DNA of 64,000 nucleotides from Aquimarina mycalae (GTDB lineage Bacteria; Bacteroidota; Bacteroidia; Flavobacteriales; Flavobacteriaceae). Numbering within the stretch: the stretch's first letter is position 1; each line of letters begins with the position of its first letter. Shown in pieces: positions 36,347 to 44,362 of this stretch. Below the pieces are notes generated by a model. It saw only the letters and a program-made list of their open reading frames with translations, ran no database searches and had not been told where the DNA came from. A program made the position numbers and the translations under genes. The stretch is taken from assembly GCF_029906345.1 (NCBI RefSeq), contig NZ_JARYGY010000002.1, positions 101,710-165,709 on the forward strand, written 5' to 3'.

Positions 36347-37711
36347 ATGAATTACCAGGAAATTATAAATACACAAAGGAAGTTTTTTAATACAAATGCT
36401 ACTAAAGACATCTCTTTTAGGATTAGAGAACTAAAGCGGTTAAAAAATGTATTACAAAAAAATGAAGATTCTTTATATAAAGCTATTTATAGTGATTTTA
36501 AAAAATCTGAATACGAGACATATACTACAGAATTAGGTATTATTTATCATGAAATTGATTTGGCCCTAATCAAAATCAAAAAATGGTCTAAGAAAAGAAG
36601 AGTCTCTACGGGTTTAGCAAACCTACCAGCAACCAGTTATATTATTCCAGAGCCTTTCGGAACTGTTTTAGTAATGGGAGCCTGGAATTATCCTTATCAA
36701 ATATCTTTGGTTCCTGTTGTAGCTGCAATTGCTGCGGGTTGTACTGTAATTCTTAAACCAAGTGAAATTCCATCGCATTCTTCTGAAGTTATGGCTAGGA
36801 TTATAAATCAAAGCTTTAATCCTGAGTTTTTGAAAGTTATTGAAGGTGGTGTAAAAGAAACGACAGAGTTATTAAAAATAAAATTCGATAAAATATTTTT
36901 TACAGGAAGTGTGCAGGTAGGCAAAATCATCTATCAAGCTGCCGCCAAGCATTTAACTCCTGTAACTCTAGAATTAGGAGGTAAAAGTCCAGCAATTATA
37001 ACCAAAGATGTAAATATTGACATGACAGCAAAACGTTTGGTTTGGGCTAAATTTTTAAATACTGGCCAGACGTGTATTGCACCAGATTATATAATGGTGG
37101 ATTCTGCAATAGAGGATCAATTATTAGCTGCCATTAAAAAACATATAGAAATAGCTGATTATAAAGTAGAAAATCAAAATTACACTCAAATTATTAATCA
37201 GAAAAACTTTGAAAGGTTACAAGATTTTATAGAGAAAGATAAAGTGTTTTATGGAGGAGATTGTAATACTGATGATAGAGTTATAACTCCAACAGTAATG
37301 ACAGGGGTTACATTTGAAGATAAAGTAATGCAAGAAGAAATTTTTGGTCCAATTCTACCAGTGTTATCATTTAATACCATAGAAGAAGCGATTGCTAAGA
37401 TCAAGACTTTATCAAAACCTTTATCTTGTTATATTTTCACAAAAAATAAAGCTGTAAAAAACAAGGTTCTTAATGAGATTTCTTTTGGTGGCGGTGCGAT
37501 AAATGATGCAGTGATGCATTTTATGGAGCAAAACTTACCTTTTGGTGGTGTAGGTGATAGTGGTATCGGTAATTATCACGGAAAAGCAGGATTCGAAGCT
37601 TTTTCTCACTATAAAAGTGTGCTACAAAAATCCTTTTTAATTGAACTAAATCTTAAATACGCCCCTTATTCGAGTGTTAAGCTAAAATGGTTAAAAAGAC
37701 TTATTGGATAG
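36347..37711 (+). CDS. Aldehyde dehydrogenase (class 3-like, NAD(P)-dependent)
   Basis: This 454-residue enzyme oxidises aldehydes to carboxylates. Signatures are VLVMGAWNYPYQISLVPVVAAIAAG, PSEIPSHSSEV, the cofactor segment FFTGSVQVGKIIYQAAA, ELGGKSPAII with the general-base Glu, and GQTCIAPDYIMV with nucleophile Cys243. The length (about 450 rather than 490) and lack of an N-terminal extension fit the class 3 fatty-aldehyde dehydrogenase group, often used for medium- or long-chain aldehydes. It overlaps the end of the converging kmo gene by 11 bp. Confidence 0.93.
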   Translation: MNYQEIINTQRKFFNTNATKDISFRIRELKRLKNVLQKNEDSLYKAIYSDFKKSEYETYTTELGIIYHEIDLALIKIKKWSKKRRVSTGLANLPATSYIIPEPFGTVLVMGAWNYPYQISLVPVVAAIAAGCTVILKPSEIPSHSSEVMARIINQSFNPEFLKVIEGGVKETTELLKIKFDKIFFTGSVQVGKIIYQAAAKHLTPVTLELGGKSPAIITKDVNIDMTAKRLVWAKFLNTGQTCIAPDYIMVDSAIEDQLLAAIKKHIEIADYKVENQNYTQIINQKNFERLQDFIEKDKVFYGGDCNTDDRVITPTVMTGVTFEDKVMQEEIFGPILPVLSFNTIEEAIAKIKTLSKPLSCYIFTKNKAVKNKVLNEISFGGGAINDAVMHFMEQNLPFGGVGDSGIGNYHGKAGFEAFSHYKSVLQKSFLIELNLKYAPYSSVKLKWLKRLIG

Positions 37712-39074
37712 TACTATTAATTTTAGTTTTATCTTTCTTTAATCTATTTATTATGTGTTGTTCCACCTCATCTGTATCCCAGATATCTGCAATGTTATCC
37801 AATTGCATTATTTCATCCATAATAGCAGCTTGATGATCACCGATCTCCAATGCCTCTGCATAAGGTCTATGCGTAAACGTAACTCTGGTATACAAAGGAA
37901 TCCACTTTTCGGGATGTTTTTCAGAAAATCGTTTTTCTATTTTCTTTCGTAGAAGAAACTCAGCGTCTGCAGTCTTACTACTCATTTCCATGAAATTACG
38001 ATAAGAAAGCTCTGCAATGGCATCTGTACTTGGTTTTCTGGATTCTTGATATTTTTCAAAAATATCCTGCCAATTATCCCCTTGATATGCTTCGATGATA
38101 TCATCCAGCACAGAAATATCTTCAAAACCTGCATTAATTCCTTGTCCATAAAAAGGCACAATTGCATGTGCAGAATCTCCAACCAATGCTACTTTATCCC
38201 AATAGGACCAAGGATAACATTTCATAGTAACCAATGCACTTGTTGGATTATTCTTAAAATCGTTAAGTAAGGTCGGCATTAACGATATCGTATCAGGAAA
38301 ATGTCGTTCCCAAAATGCTTTTACTTCTGCATCATTTGTCAAACTTTCAAATGAATTTTCTCCTTCATGAGGCATAAACAATGTACAAGTAAAACTTCCA
38401 TCCAGATTTGGCAATGCAATCAACATAAACTTTCCTCTAGGCCAAATATGAAGTGAGTTTTTATCTAGTTTATGCGTTCCATATGAATTAGCAGGAATAC
38501 CAAGTTCTTTATATCCAGCATCCAAAAAGTCTTGAGAATAATCAAACCTACTTCTTCGTTGCATTTTATGCCTTACTCTAGAGAAAGCACCATCACATCC
38601 AAAAATCATGTCATATTGATACTCTTTCCAGGCTCCTTTTTCTGATGCTCCAGTATAAATCTTAGCTTCAGGTAAGTTAACATCCCATACTTTTTCATTA
38701 AATCTGAATACTACACCTGATTCTTCTGCAAGTGTAATCATCTTACGATTTAATACTCCTCTTGAAATTGAATATATGGCCTCACCTTCTTTACCATAAT
38801 ATTGATGATATTCGGGTTGATCATTTATATGCATCGCTCTTTTGTGCATAGGAATGGCTAATTTTCTAATTTCACCTCCAATTCCTACTCTATCCAATGC
38901 TTTCCATCCACGAACGGACATGGCCAGGTTTATAGAACGACCACTAAATTCTACCTTTCTAATATCAGGTCTTCTGTCAAACACTGTTACCTGATGCCCT
39001 CTCTTTTTTAGATAAATAGCTAATAATGAGCCTGCTAATCCACTTCCTACAATAGCTATGTTTTTCGTTTGCAT
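37701..39074 (-). CDS. kmo: Kynurenine 3-monooxygenase
   Basis: This 457-residue flavin hydroxylase converts L-kynurenine to 3-hydroxykynurenine with NADPH and oxygen. The FAD motif IAIVGSGLAGSLLAIYLKKRG begins at residue 6. KMO hallmarks include SGRSINLAMSVRGWKAL, the mid motif CDGAFSRVRHKM and KVALVGDSAHAIVPFYGQGINAGFED. The C-terminal part resembles the membrane-associated tail of the family. Kynureninase is encoded 7.4 kb to the right (46518). Together they suggest tryptophan-derived 3-hydroxyanthranilate, probably for NAD synthesis. Confidence 0.94.
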   Translation of the reverse strand: MQTKNIAIVGSGLAGSLLAIYLKKRGHQVTVFDRRPDIRKVEFSGRSINLAMSVRGWKALDRVGIGGEIRKLAIPMHKRAMHINDQPEYHQYYGKEGEAIYSISRGVLNRKMITLAEESGVVFRFNEKVWDVNLPEAKIYTGASEKGAWKEYQYDMIFGCDGAFSRVRHKMQRRSRFDYSQDFLDAGYKELGIPANSYGTHKLDKNSLHIWPRGKFMLIALPNLDGSFTCTLFMPHEGENSFESLTNDAEVKAFWERHFPDTISLMPTLLNDFKNNPTSALVTMKCYPWSYWDKVALVGDSAHAIVPFYGQGINAGFEDISVLDDIIEAYQGDNWQDIFEKYQESRKPSTDAIAELSYRNFMEMSSKTADAEFLLRKKIEKRFSEKHPEKWIPLYTRVTFTHRPYAEALEIGDHQAAIMDEIMQLDNIADIWDTDEVEQHIINRLKKDKTKINSTIQ

Positions 39075-39218
39075 ATATTTTTTATCATACTAAGCTTGCC
39101 TAAATATAAAAGGGTTACAAAACCCGAGTCTTAATGTTCTAGGCAAACCAGCTCTATATTTAGCGCTTATGCAAACATTAAAACCTCCAACAAATGTAAA
39201 AAAATTATCAATGAATTG

Positions 39219-40019
39219 TTATTTTATAACTTTTATAGCGAACAGTAATGGAAATAATTTATCCGAGCTCTCGAACATTCCATTTTTATTCTTTATCAAA
39301 CCTGGAAAAATATCATACGGAGATGCATCATATTCTTTTAGATACTCGATAGTCAATCCTGCTTCAGACAAAGATGAAATCACTTCTCCCAATCCATGAT
39401 TCCAACCATATTCTTTACTTATCATATTAGCATTGGTATTAGCATAAGTACCTTGATATTCTTCATATATCACTTCTTTTTGATGATATCCATACTTAAG
39501 TATTGGCTTGTCTTCTAAATAATCAAACATCCATGCTATTGGATGAAATTCTATCATATAAAAAGTTCCTCCAGGTTTTAACCTTTCTGCAATCATTCGA
39601 GCCCAAGGTTTTAAATCAGGTAACCAACCAATCACTCCATAACTAGTAAATACAATGTCAAACTGATCCTTTACATGATCAGAAGTATCCAAAACATTAC
39701 AGCATACAAATTCGGCATTTAATTTCAACTCAGCATTTAATTCTTTCGCTAATTCAATTCCTTTTTCAGAAAGATCTACACCAGTACATCTTGCTCCCAT
39801 CCTACTCCAACTCAATGTATCTTGTCCAAAATGACATTGTAGATGTAATAATGATTTTCCTGACACATCTCCTAAAGCTTCTAATTCATATTGTTTTAAG
39901 GAAGTTATTCCTTTTTTAAAAGTTTCAAGATCATAGAACTTACTAGATGCATGAATCTGTACTTTTTCATTCCATGTAGCAGCATTCGTATCAAAATATT
40001 TTTGAAATTCCTCAGACAT
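39219..40019 (-). CDS. Class I SAM-dependent methyltransferase
   Basis: This 266-residue cytoplasmic protein has a Rossmann-like methyltransferase domain: motif I SLLHLQCHFGQDTLSW, then GVDLSEKGIELAKEL, and CNVLDTSDHVKDQFDIVFTSYGVIGWL for motifs III-IV. The C-terminal part (MNKSEYG..GLGEVISSLSEAGL type) caps the active site. The acceptor substrate is unknown. It is a single gene between kmo and the divergent AraC regulator gene. Confidence 0.88.
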   Translation of the reverse strand: MSEEFQKYFDTNAATWNEKVQIHASSKFYDLETFKKGITSLKQYELEALGDVSGKSLLHLQCHFGQDTLSWSRMGARCTGVDLSEKGIELAKELNAELKLNAEFVCCNVLDTSDHVKDQFDIVFTSYGVIGWLPDLKPWARMIAERLKPGGTFYMIEFHPIAWMFDYLEDKPILKYGYHQKEVIYEEYQGTYANTNANMISKEYGWNHGLGEVISSLSEAGLTIEYLKEYDASPYDIFPGLIKNKNGMFESSDKLFPLLFAIKVIK

Positions 40020-40253
40020 TATTATTGCTATTAATAGTTTCTAAATATAATAAGGTTTATTAATTGTTATAGAAATATGAATATAACAATTAGACTTTTT
40101 ATAACACATTTTAATATAATTAATAAGTAAATTAGATGGAAAATTACTGATTGCTAGTTGTGTGATCCAGAAAATTCAATACTAACAGAACTGATTTCTT
40201 TTTTAGCACAATATAATTTGTAATGTTTTTGAAGCAATAACGACTTATTAGCC

Positions 40254-41105
40254 ATGATAAAAGAGTTCAAAGAATTTTCTACAGATGCAATTTTAAGAAT
40301 AGGAAACGAAGAATTATTAAGTACTTATTCTGTATCCAAAAATGTTGAATTATTTACTTTTATTTGGGCTAAGGACAGTACAGCATTTATTGAAGTAGAT
40401 GGGATTTCTGTAACTTTGGAACAGCATAAAATAATTGTACTTACTCCTAATCAATATTTTAAATTTATCGAAGGATATAATCTTATTGTATATCAATTTA
40501 ACAGAGAGTTTTATTGTATCAAAGATCACGACAAAGAAGTAAGTTGCCATGGTGTATTATTTTATGGCAATAGTATAATTCCTATTATCGAGTTAGATTC
40601 AGAAAATCAAAAAAAATTAGATTTTTTACATCAGGTTTTTCTTGATGAACTAGAAACTGTAGATAACATTCAAGCAGAAATGTTGCGCATGTTGATGGCA
40701 CGTTTTATCATCACTACTACGAGACTCATTAAACAACAGAGTCATTTCGAAAATATTTATAATGATCAGGTAGATCTCATTAGAGAGTTTAATGTGTTGG
40801 TAGAATATCATTTTAGAAAAGAACATTCTGTAGCATTTTATGCAGAAAAACTTTTTAAATCCCCAAAAACACTTTCTAATAGTTTTTCAAAATTCATAAA
40901 AAGCCCTTTACAAATAATTCACGATCGAATTATATTAGAAGCTAAAAGATTACTTATATACACGGATAAATCCGCCAAAGAAATAGCCTATGAGGTTGGT
41001 TTTGATGATGCCTCTCATCTTAGCCGTATGTTTAAAAAACACACATCCCTTTCGCCTTCAGAATTTAAAAAACAACTTAAACCTGAAACTGTAGGGAAGT
41101 ATTGA
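40254..41105 (+). CDS. AraC-family transcriptional regulator
   Basis: This 283-residue regulator has an N-terminal cupin-like sensing domain of about 170 residues (VDGISVTLEQHKIIVLTPNQYFKF). A C-terminal pair of helix-turn-helix motifs follows (VAFYAEKLFKSPKTLSNSFSK and AKEIAYEVGFDDASHLSRMFKKHTSLSPSEFKKQL). The second is the classic AraC signature. It lies upstream of five small genes (41218-43537). Two of their promoters carry a repeated 37-bp element, which makes this protein the first candidate for binding it. The inducer is unknown. Confidence 0.9.
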   Translation: MIKEFKEFSTDAILRIGNEELLSTYSVSKNVELFTFIWAKDSTAFIEVDGISVTLEQHKIIVLTPNQYFKFIEGYNLIVYQFNREFYCIKDHDKEVSCHGVLFYGNSIIPIIELDSENQKKLDFLHQVFLDELETVDNIQAEMLRMLMARFIITTTRLIKQQSHFENIYNDQVDLIREFNVLVEYHFRKEHSVAFYAEKLFKSPKTLSNSFSKFIKSPLQIIHDRIILEAKRLLIYTDKSAKEIAYEVGFDDASHLSRMFKKHTSLSPSEFKKQLKPETVGKY

Positions 41106-41217
41106 CAATAAAGAAGGAAAAAGATCCCTTCTACTATATTTATTTTTGCCCCAAATTTGTAGTATGATTAACCATTTACCAAATGCCGAAATTATTTTCG
41201 GGTAAAAATATACAGAT

Positions 41218-41691
41218 ATGAAAACTTTATACACACACAGCATTACAATATTCGCATTAATATTTTTTGTAGGTTTCTTTTCTGGGTATTCACAAGAAAA
41301 AATGTATGAAACTCAATTGGAGACTGTATACTTACAAAATGCTAAAGAAATAGTTTATAAAAATACTTTTAGCGATTATAATCAAAATTTGATCGATGCA
41401 AAACATATTAATTTCAAAAAAGAGATAAAAAATTTAACGGGAAAAAACACCTCTTTATTTTTTGTATCCAACAAATGTCAAGTAGAAGTAATAAAGTCTT
41501 CTTACCTGAAAACCATACGAAAAGCAGCAAACAGAAGTAGAAATCCAGAAGCATTCCAGGCATTTCTATATGACAATTTACCGCAGTTAGGCCATCAATT
41601 TTCTTTAGATAACAACCTTAAAGAATTGTATTTTATTTCTAGAAAAGATACCTTTAATGGCAGAATAGACGCGTTACCCAGTGTTCTATAA
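41218..41691 (+). CDS. Secreted protein of unknown function
   Basis: This 157-residue product has a signal peptide (SITIFALIFFVGFFSGYSQ). The mature part is helical and basic (QVEVIKSSYLKTIRKAANRSRNPEAFQAF) and has no recognised motif. It precedes a DoxX-like gene by 27 bp, so the two are probably one transcript. The region before it contains an AT-rich -7-like TTTATTTTTG and a short hairpin (CCGAAA/TTTCGG). Function cannot be assigned. Confidence 0.65.
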   Translation: MKTLYTHSITIFALIFFVGFFSGYSQEKMYETQLETVYLQNAKEIVYKNTFSDYNQNLIDAKHINFKKEIKNLTGKNTSLFFVSNKCQVEVIKSSYLKTIRKAANRSRNPEAFQAFLYDNLPQLGHQFSLDNNLKELYFISRKDTFNGRIDALPSVL

Positions 41692-41718
41692 AAACTAACA
41701 CAAACTCTAACTAAAAAA

Positions 41719-42099
41719 ATGAATAAAATCAAGAATGCCTTACCCCTGGTATTAAGGATTGTTGTTGCTATTATCCTAATACAAACACTTAGATTTAAAT
41801 TTACTGCACATCCCGATAGTGTGTATATCTTTTCTAAAGTTGGCTTAGAGCCATATGGTAGAATAGGGATTGGGATCGCAGAATTAATTGCCGGAGTTTT
41901 ACTGCTTGTACCTAAAACCGTATGGATCGGAGCTATGTTAACACTTGGTGTCATCGGAGGTGCTATTTTTATGCACATTACAAAATTAGGAATTGAAATC
42001 AATAATGATGGTGGAGTTCTTTTTATTACAGCTATGACAACATTTGTTTTAAGTGCTATAATTCTTTGGATTAAACGAAAAGAAGTCAAATTTTTCTAA
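41719..42099 (+). CDS. DoxX-like membrane protein
   Basis: This 126-residue protein has four membrane segments in the DoxX/DUF4870-like arrangement (LVLRIVVAIILIQTLRFKF, RIGIGIAELIAGVLLLVP, WIGAMLTLGVIGGAIFMHITKLG, FITAMTTFVLSAIILWI). In the family the HITKLGI segment is a conserved loop. DoxX-like proteins often accompany redox or sulfur metabolism genes, and this one precedes an AhpD-like gene. A terminator (42131-42157) follows. Confidence 0.78.
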   Translation: MNKIKNALPLVLRIVVAIILIQTLRFKFTAHPDSVYIFSKVGLEPYGRIGIGIAELIAGVLLLVPKTVWIGAMLTLGVIGGAIFMHITKLGIEINNDGGVLFITAMTTFVLSAIILWIKRKEVKFF

Positions 42100-42130
42100 A
42101 TAAAAATATTATAAAAATTGAAGTTATAAA

Positions 42131-42157
42131 AACCTCCAAATATGGAGGTTTTTTTAT
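42131..42157 (+). terminator. Terminator after the DoxX-like gene
   Basis: Perfect arms AACCTCCA/TGGAGGTT around a 4-base loop, followed by seven Ts. Confidence 0.88.
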
Positions 42158-42161
42158 ACTC

Positions 42162-42198
42162 AGGAAAAATTGACAAGTCATCGGGAAAAAGGAACATT
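42162..42198 (+). repeat. 37-bp promoter element, copy 1
   Basis: This copy contains TTGACAAGTCATCGGGAAAA and matches the copy at 42420-42456 at 33 of 37 positions. The following -7 box CATCTTTG begins 58 bp after the start of the element in both copies. It lies upstream of the small gene at 42253. Confidence 0.75.
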
Positions 42199-42219
42199 CC
42201 TAGAACGTTGGTATTAACT

Positions 42220-42227
42220 CATCTTTG
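42220..42227 (+). promoter_or_regulatory. -7 box of the small gene at 42253
   Basis: CATCTTTG, close to TAnnTTTG, 26 bp before the ATG; the -33 region is poor, which fits dependence on an activator. Confidence 0.6.
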
Positions 42228-42252
42228 CATTGTTAATGTAAAACAATATAAG

Positions 42253-42414
42253 ATGAACACTAAAAATAAATCAATATTCAATTTAATCGAAATTTTCCGT
42301 CAAGGAAAACAACGAATCTCCAGAGCAATAAATGCAAAAGCGCATTGTGATCAAAGAAGTCATCATGATTTCTATTGTGATGCAGAAAGACCATTTATAC
42401 AAGACCAAAAATAA
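42253..42414 (+). CDS. Small basic protein (53 residues), unknown
   Basis: The ATG at 42253 gives a 53-residue product rich in basic residues and His/Cys: NTKNKSIFNLIEIFRQGKQR, then HCDQRSHHDFYCD. The cluster of two Cys and four His in 11 residues could bind metal, an inference from composition only. It has its own promoter with a -7 box and the 37-bp element also found before the AhpD-like gene. That argues that it is expressed and co-regulated rather than a chance frame. An upstream TTG-initiated extension would cross the promoter and is rejected. Confidence 0.55.
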   Translation: MNTKNKSIFNLIEIFRQGKQRISRAINAKAHCDQRSHHDFYCDAERPFIQDQK

Positions 42415-42419
42415 GGCAA

Positions 42420-42456
42420 AGGAAAAATTGACATGTCTTCGGGAAAAACAAACATT
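42420..42456 (+). repeat. 37-bp promoter element, copy 2
   Basis: This copy contains TTGACATGTCTTCGGGAAAA. It agrees with copy 1 at 33 of 37 positions and lies the same distance from the following -7 box (42478). It lies upstream of the AhpD-like gene. Confidence 0.75.
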
Positions 42457-42477
42457 TTATTGCTCGTATCCTGATCG

Positions 42478-42485
42478 CATCTTTG
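42478..42485 (+). promoter_or_regulatory. -7 box of the AhpD-like gene
   Basis: CATCTTTG begins 58 bp after the start of element copy 2 and 87 bp before the ATG at 42565, so the leader is about 75 nt. Confidence 0.6.
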
Positions 42486-42564
42486 CCCTGTCAATATAAA
42501 TGACATTAAAAACAAAATATAAACGCTTCCTGAGAATAAATTCAGGATATAAAAAACAATAATT

Positions 42565-43113
42565 ATGGCAACAATCAATGTTCTAACAAGAGAAGAAGTA
42601 AATCCAACAAACCAAGCAATATTCGACAACCTTAATAAAGCTCTTGGTTTTGTACCAAATTTATTTGCAACCTATGCACATAGTGAGACTGCATTAGAAA
42701 ACTATTTAAATTTATCAAATGCAAAAACTTCATTAAAAGCAAAAGAAAAAGAAGCAGTTAATCTTGCCGTTAGTGAAGTAAACAACTGTACATACTGTTT
42801 ATCTGCACATACAGCAATTGGTAAAATGAATGGCTTTACCGACGAACAAATATTAGAATTAAGAGCAGGAAAAGCTTCATTTGATACAAAATTAGATGCT
42901 TTAGCAAAGCTTGCTAAAAACATTACAGAAAATAGAGGTCGTGCGGATAAAGAAGTAATAGACAACTTTTTTAACGCAGGATACAATAAAGGAAATTTAG
43001 TAGACACTATTGTTTTAGTAGGAGACAAAACTATCTCTAACTATTTAAATAATGCAACAGACATTCCTATTGATTTCCCTATTGCGCAACCATTAGAGGC
43101 CGCTACAGTATAA
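42565..43113 (+). CDS. Carboxymuconolactone decarboxylase/AhpD-like peroxidase
   Basis: This 182-residue all-helical protein carries the AhpD core motif NNCTYCLSAHTAIG with redox Cys75 and Cys78 and His82. This makes a thiol-based alkylhydroperoxidase more likely than a decarboxylase. Helical repeats VNLAVSEV and LAKLAKNITENRGRADKEVIDNFFNAGY are usual for the family. Its promoter shares the 37-bp element with the small gene before it, and a cupredoxin-like gene follows by 55 bp. A role in oxidative-stress or quinone chemistry is inferred. Confidence 0.87.
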   Translation: MATINVLTREEVNPTNQAIFDNLNKALGFVPNLFATYAHSETALENYLNLSNAKTSLKAKEKEAVNLAVSEVNNCTYCLSAHTAIGKMNGFTDEQILELRAGKASFDTKLDALAKLAKNITENRGRADKEVIDNFFNAGYNKGNLVDTIVLVGDKTISNYLNNATDIPIDFPIAQPLEAATV

Positions 43114-43168
43114 TTCCAAAAACAATAATCAAAATCATTAAACCATTAACATATAAATATTTAAAATC

Positions 43169-43537
43169 ATGAAAAAGTTAATCGCATTATTTACATTTAT
43201 TTTTGCTATCACAATAAGCACAACTGCTCAAGATGTTAAAACCGTTTCTCTTGAACAAACTAAAGGAGAATTTACTCAAAAACAAGTTACACTATCTGAA
43301 GGTAGTTATGTTTTTAACATCTCTAACAACAACTCTGGAACTGATGTAGGTTTTGTATTGGTTCCTGCAGGAAAAGATGCTTCTAATCCTAAGAATCACA
43401 TTCAAGAGGCATATGTTACTAAAGTTGTGGCTGAAGGAAAAACAGAAAGCTCTAAAACTGTAACATTACAAAAGGGAGAATACAATTATTTTTGTCCTCT
43501 AAACAAAACACCTCAATATAAATTGATTGTAAAGTAG
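43169..43537 (+). CDS. Cupredoxin-like secreted protein
   Basis: This 122-residue protein has a signal peptide (MKKLIALFTFIFAITISTTAQ). The mature domain is a small beta-sandwich with alternating strands (QVTLSEGSYVFNISNNNSG) and a C-terminal NYFCPLNKTPQYKLIV loop. That loop resembles the Cys-containing copper loop of cupredoxins, but a downstream His/Met ligand is missing. One His is present in NPKNHIQEAY. Copper binding is therefore uncertain. It lies just after the AhpD-like gene and before a terminator, probably the last gene of that unit. Confidence 0.68.
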   Translation: MKKLIALFTFIFAITISTTAQDVKTVSLEQTKGEFTQKQVTLSEGSYVFNISNNNSGTDVGFVLVPAGKDASNPKNHIQEAYVTKVVAEGKTESSKTVTLQKGEYNYFCPLNKTPQYKLIVK

Positions 43538-43562
43538 TTACATAGATCAATTTTTAAAACCT

Positions 43563-43599
43563 AAAACCTTGTTAATTCAATTTAACAAGGTTTTTGTTT
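43563..43599 (+). terminator. Terminator after the cupredoxin-like gene
   Basis: Perfect 13-bp arms AAAACCTTGTTAA/TTAACAAGGTTTT (43563-43575, 43582-43594) followed by Ts. Confidence 0.87.
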
Positions 43600-43628
43600 T
43601 CTATATTTTAGCCAAAAACTATTTCAGC

Positions 43629-44342
43629 ATGAAAAATATTGTCATATTAACCTTCACTTCTTTGTTATTATTTGCCTGCAAGCAAGAACCTAAAAAAGAA
43701 TATAAGTATGACGATGATACTGAAATAAAAGGTCCTGAGACTGAAAAAAAGAAAATCCCAACAACGGCAGAAGCAATTGCTAATGCAAATGGTTTTGAGC
43801 ATTGGAAAAAGGTTGAAGAAATAAGATTTACTTTTAATGTAGATCGAGATAGTAGTCATTATGAGCGTTCCTGGACTTGGAGACCCAAAAAAAACGAAGT
43901 TACTCTAACTACCGCAGAAGATACTATATCATACAATAGAACGAATATCGACAGTACAGCAATAAAAGCTGATCAAGGTTTTATCAATGATAAATATTGG
44001 TTACTAGCACCTTTTAATTTGATATGGGATCAAACTAGTTTTACCTCAGAACATCAAGTACAAGCTATAGCACCTATCAGCAATAAAGAAATGCAAAAAT
44101 TCACTATCATATATAATAATGAAGGCGGTTATACGCCTGGTGATGCCTATGATTTTTATTTCGAAGGTGATTTTAAAATAAAAGAATGGGTGTTTCGAGA
44201 AAAGAATAAAGCAGCACCTTCATTAATTACTTCCTGGGAAGATTATGAAGACTTCAACGGAATCAAAATTGCCAAAACCCATATGCGTAACGAAGGTAAC
44301 TGGAAACTTCATTTCACTAATATCCAAGTTACTACTGAATAA
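43629..44342 (+). CDS. Lipoprotein, possibly DUF6503 family
   Basis: This 237-residue lipoprotein has signal MKNIVILTFTSLLLFAC. The mature part contains ANANGFEHWKKVEEIRFTFNVD, ERSWTWRPKKNEV, DKYWLLAPFNLIWDQ and EWVFREKNKAAPS. This layout recalls LolA/LolB-like beta proteins and, from memory, DUF6503. The family name is tentative. The ATG at 43629 is preferred over an in-frame TTG at 43569 that lies in the preceding terminator. It converges on the MFS gene. Confidence 0.72.
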   Translation: MKNIVILTFTSLLLFACKQEPKKEYKYDDDTEIKGPETEKKKIPTTAEAIANANGFEHWKKVEEIRFTFNVDRDSSHYERSWTWRPKKNEVTLTTAEDTISYNRTNIDSTAIKADQGFINDKYWLLAPFNLIWDQTSFTSEHQVQAIAPISNKEMQKFTIIYNNEGGYTPGDAYDFYFEGDFKIKEWVFREKNKAAPSLITSWEDYEDFNGIKIAKTHMRNEGNWKLHFTNIQVTTE

Positions 44343-44362
44343 ATATTATTTGATATTGAAAG

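Noticed and set aside
41164..41205. A 13-codon frame (MINHLPNAEIIFG) before the gene at 41218
   Set aside because: It has no sign of attenuation structure such as repeated codons, and no relatives are seen; a chance frame is likelier.
41595..42089. A 164-codon leftward frame opposite the DoxX-like gene
   Set aside because: It is antisense to a gene with a clear membrane-protein pattern and good start; it is a shadow.
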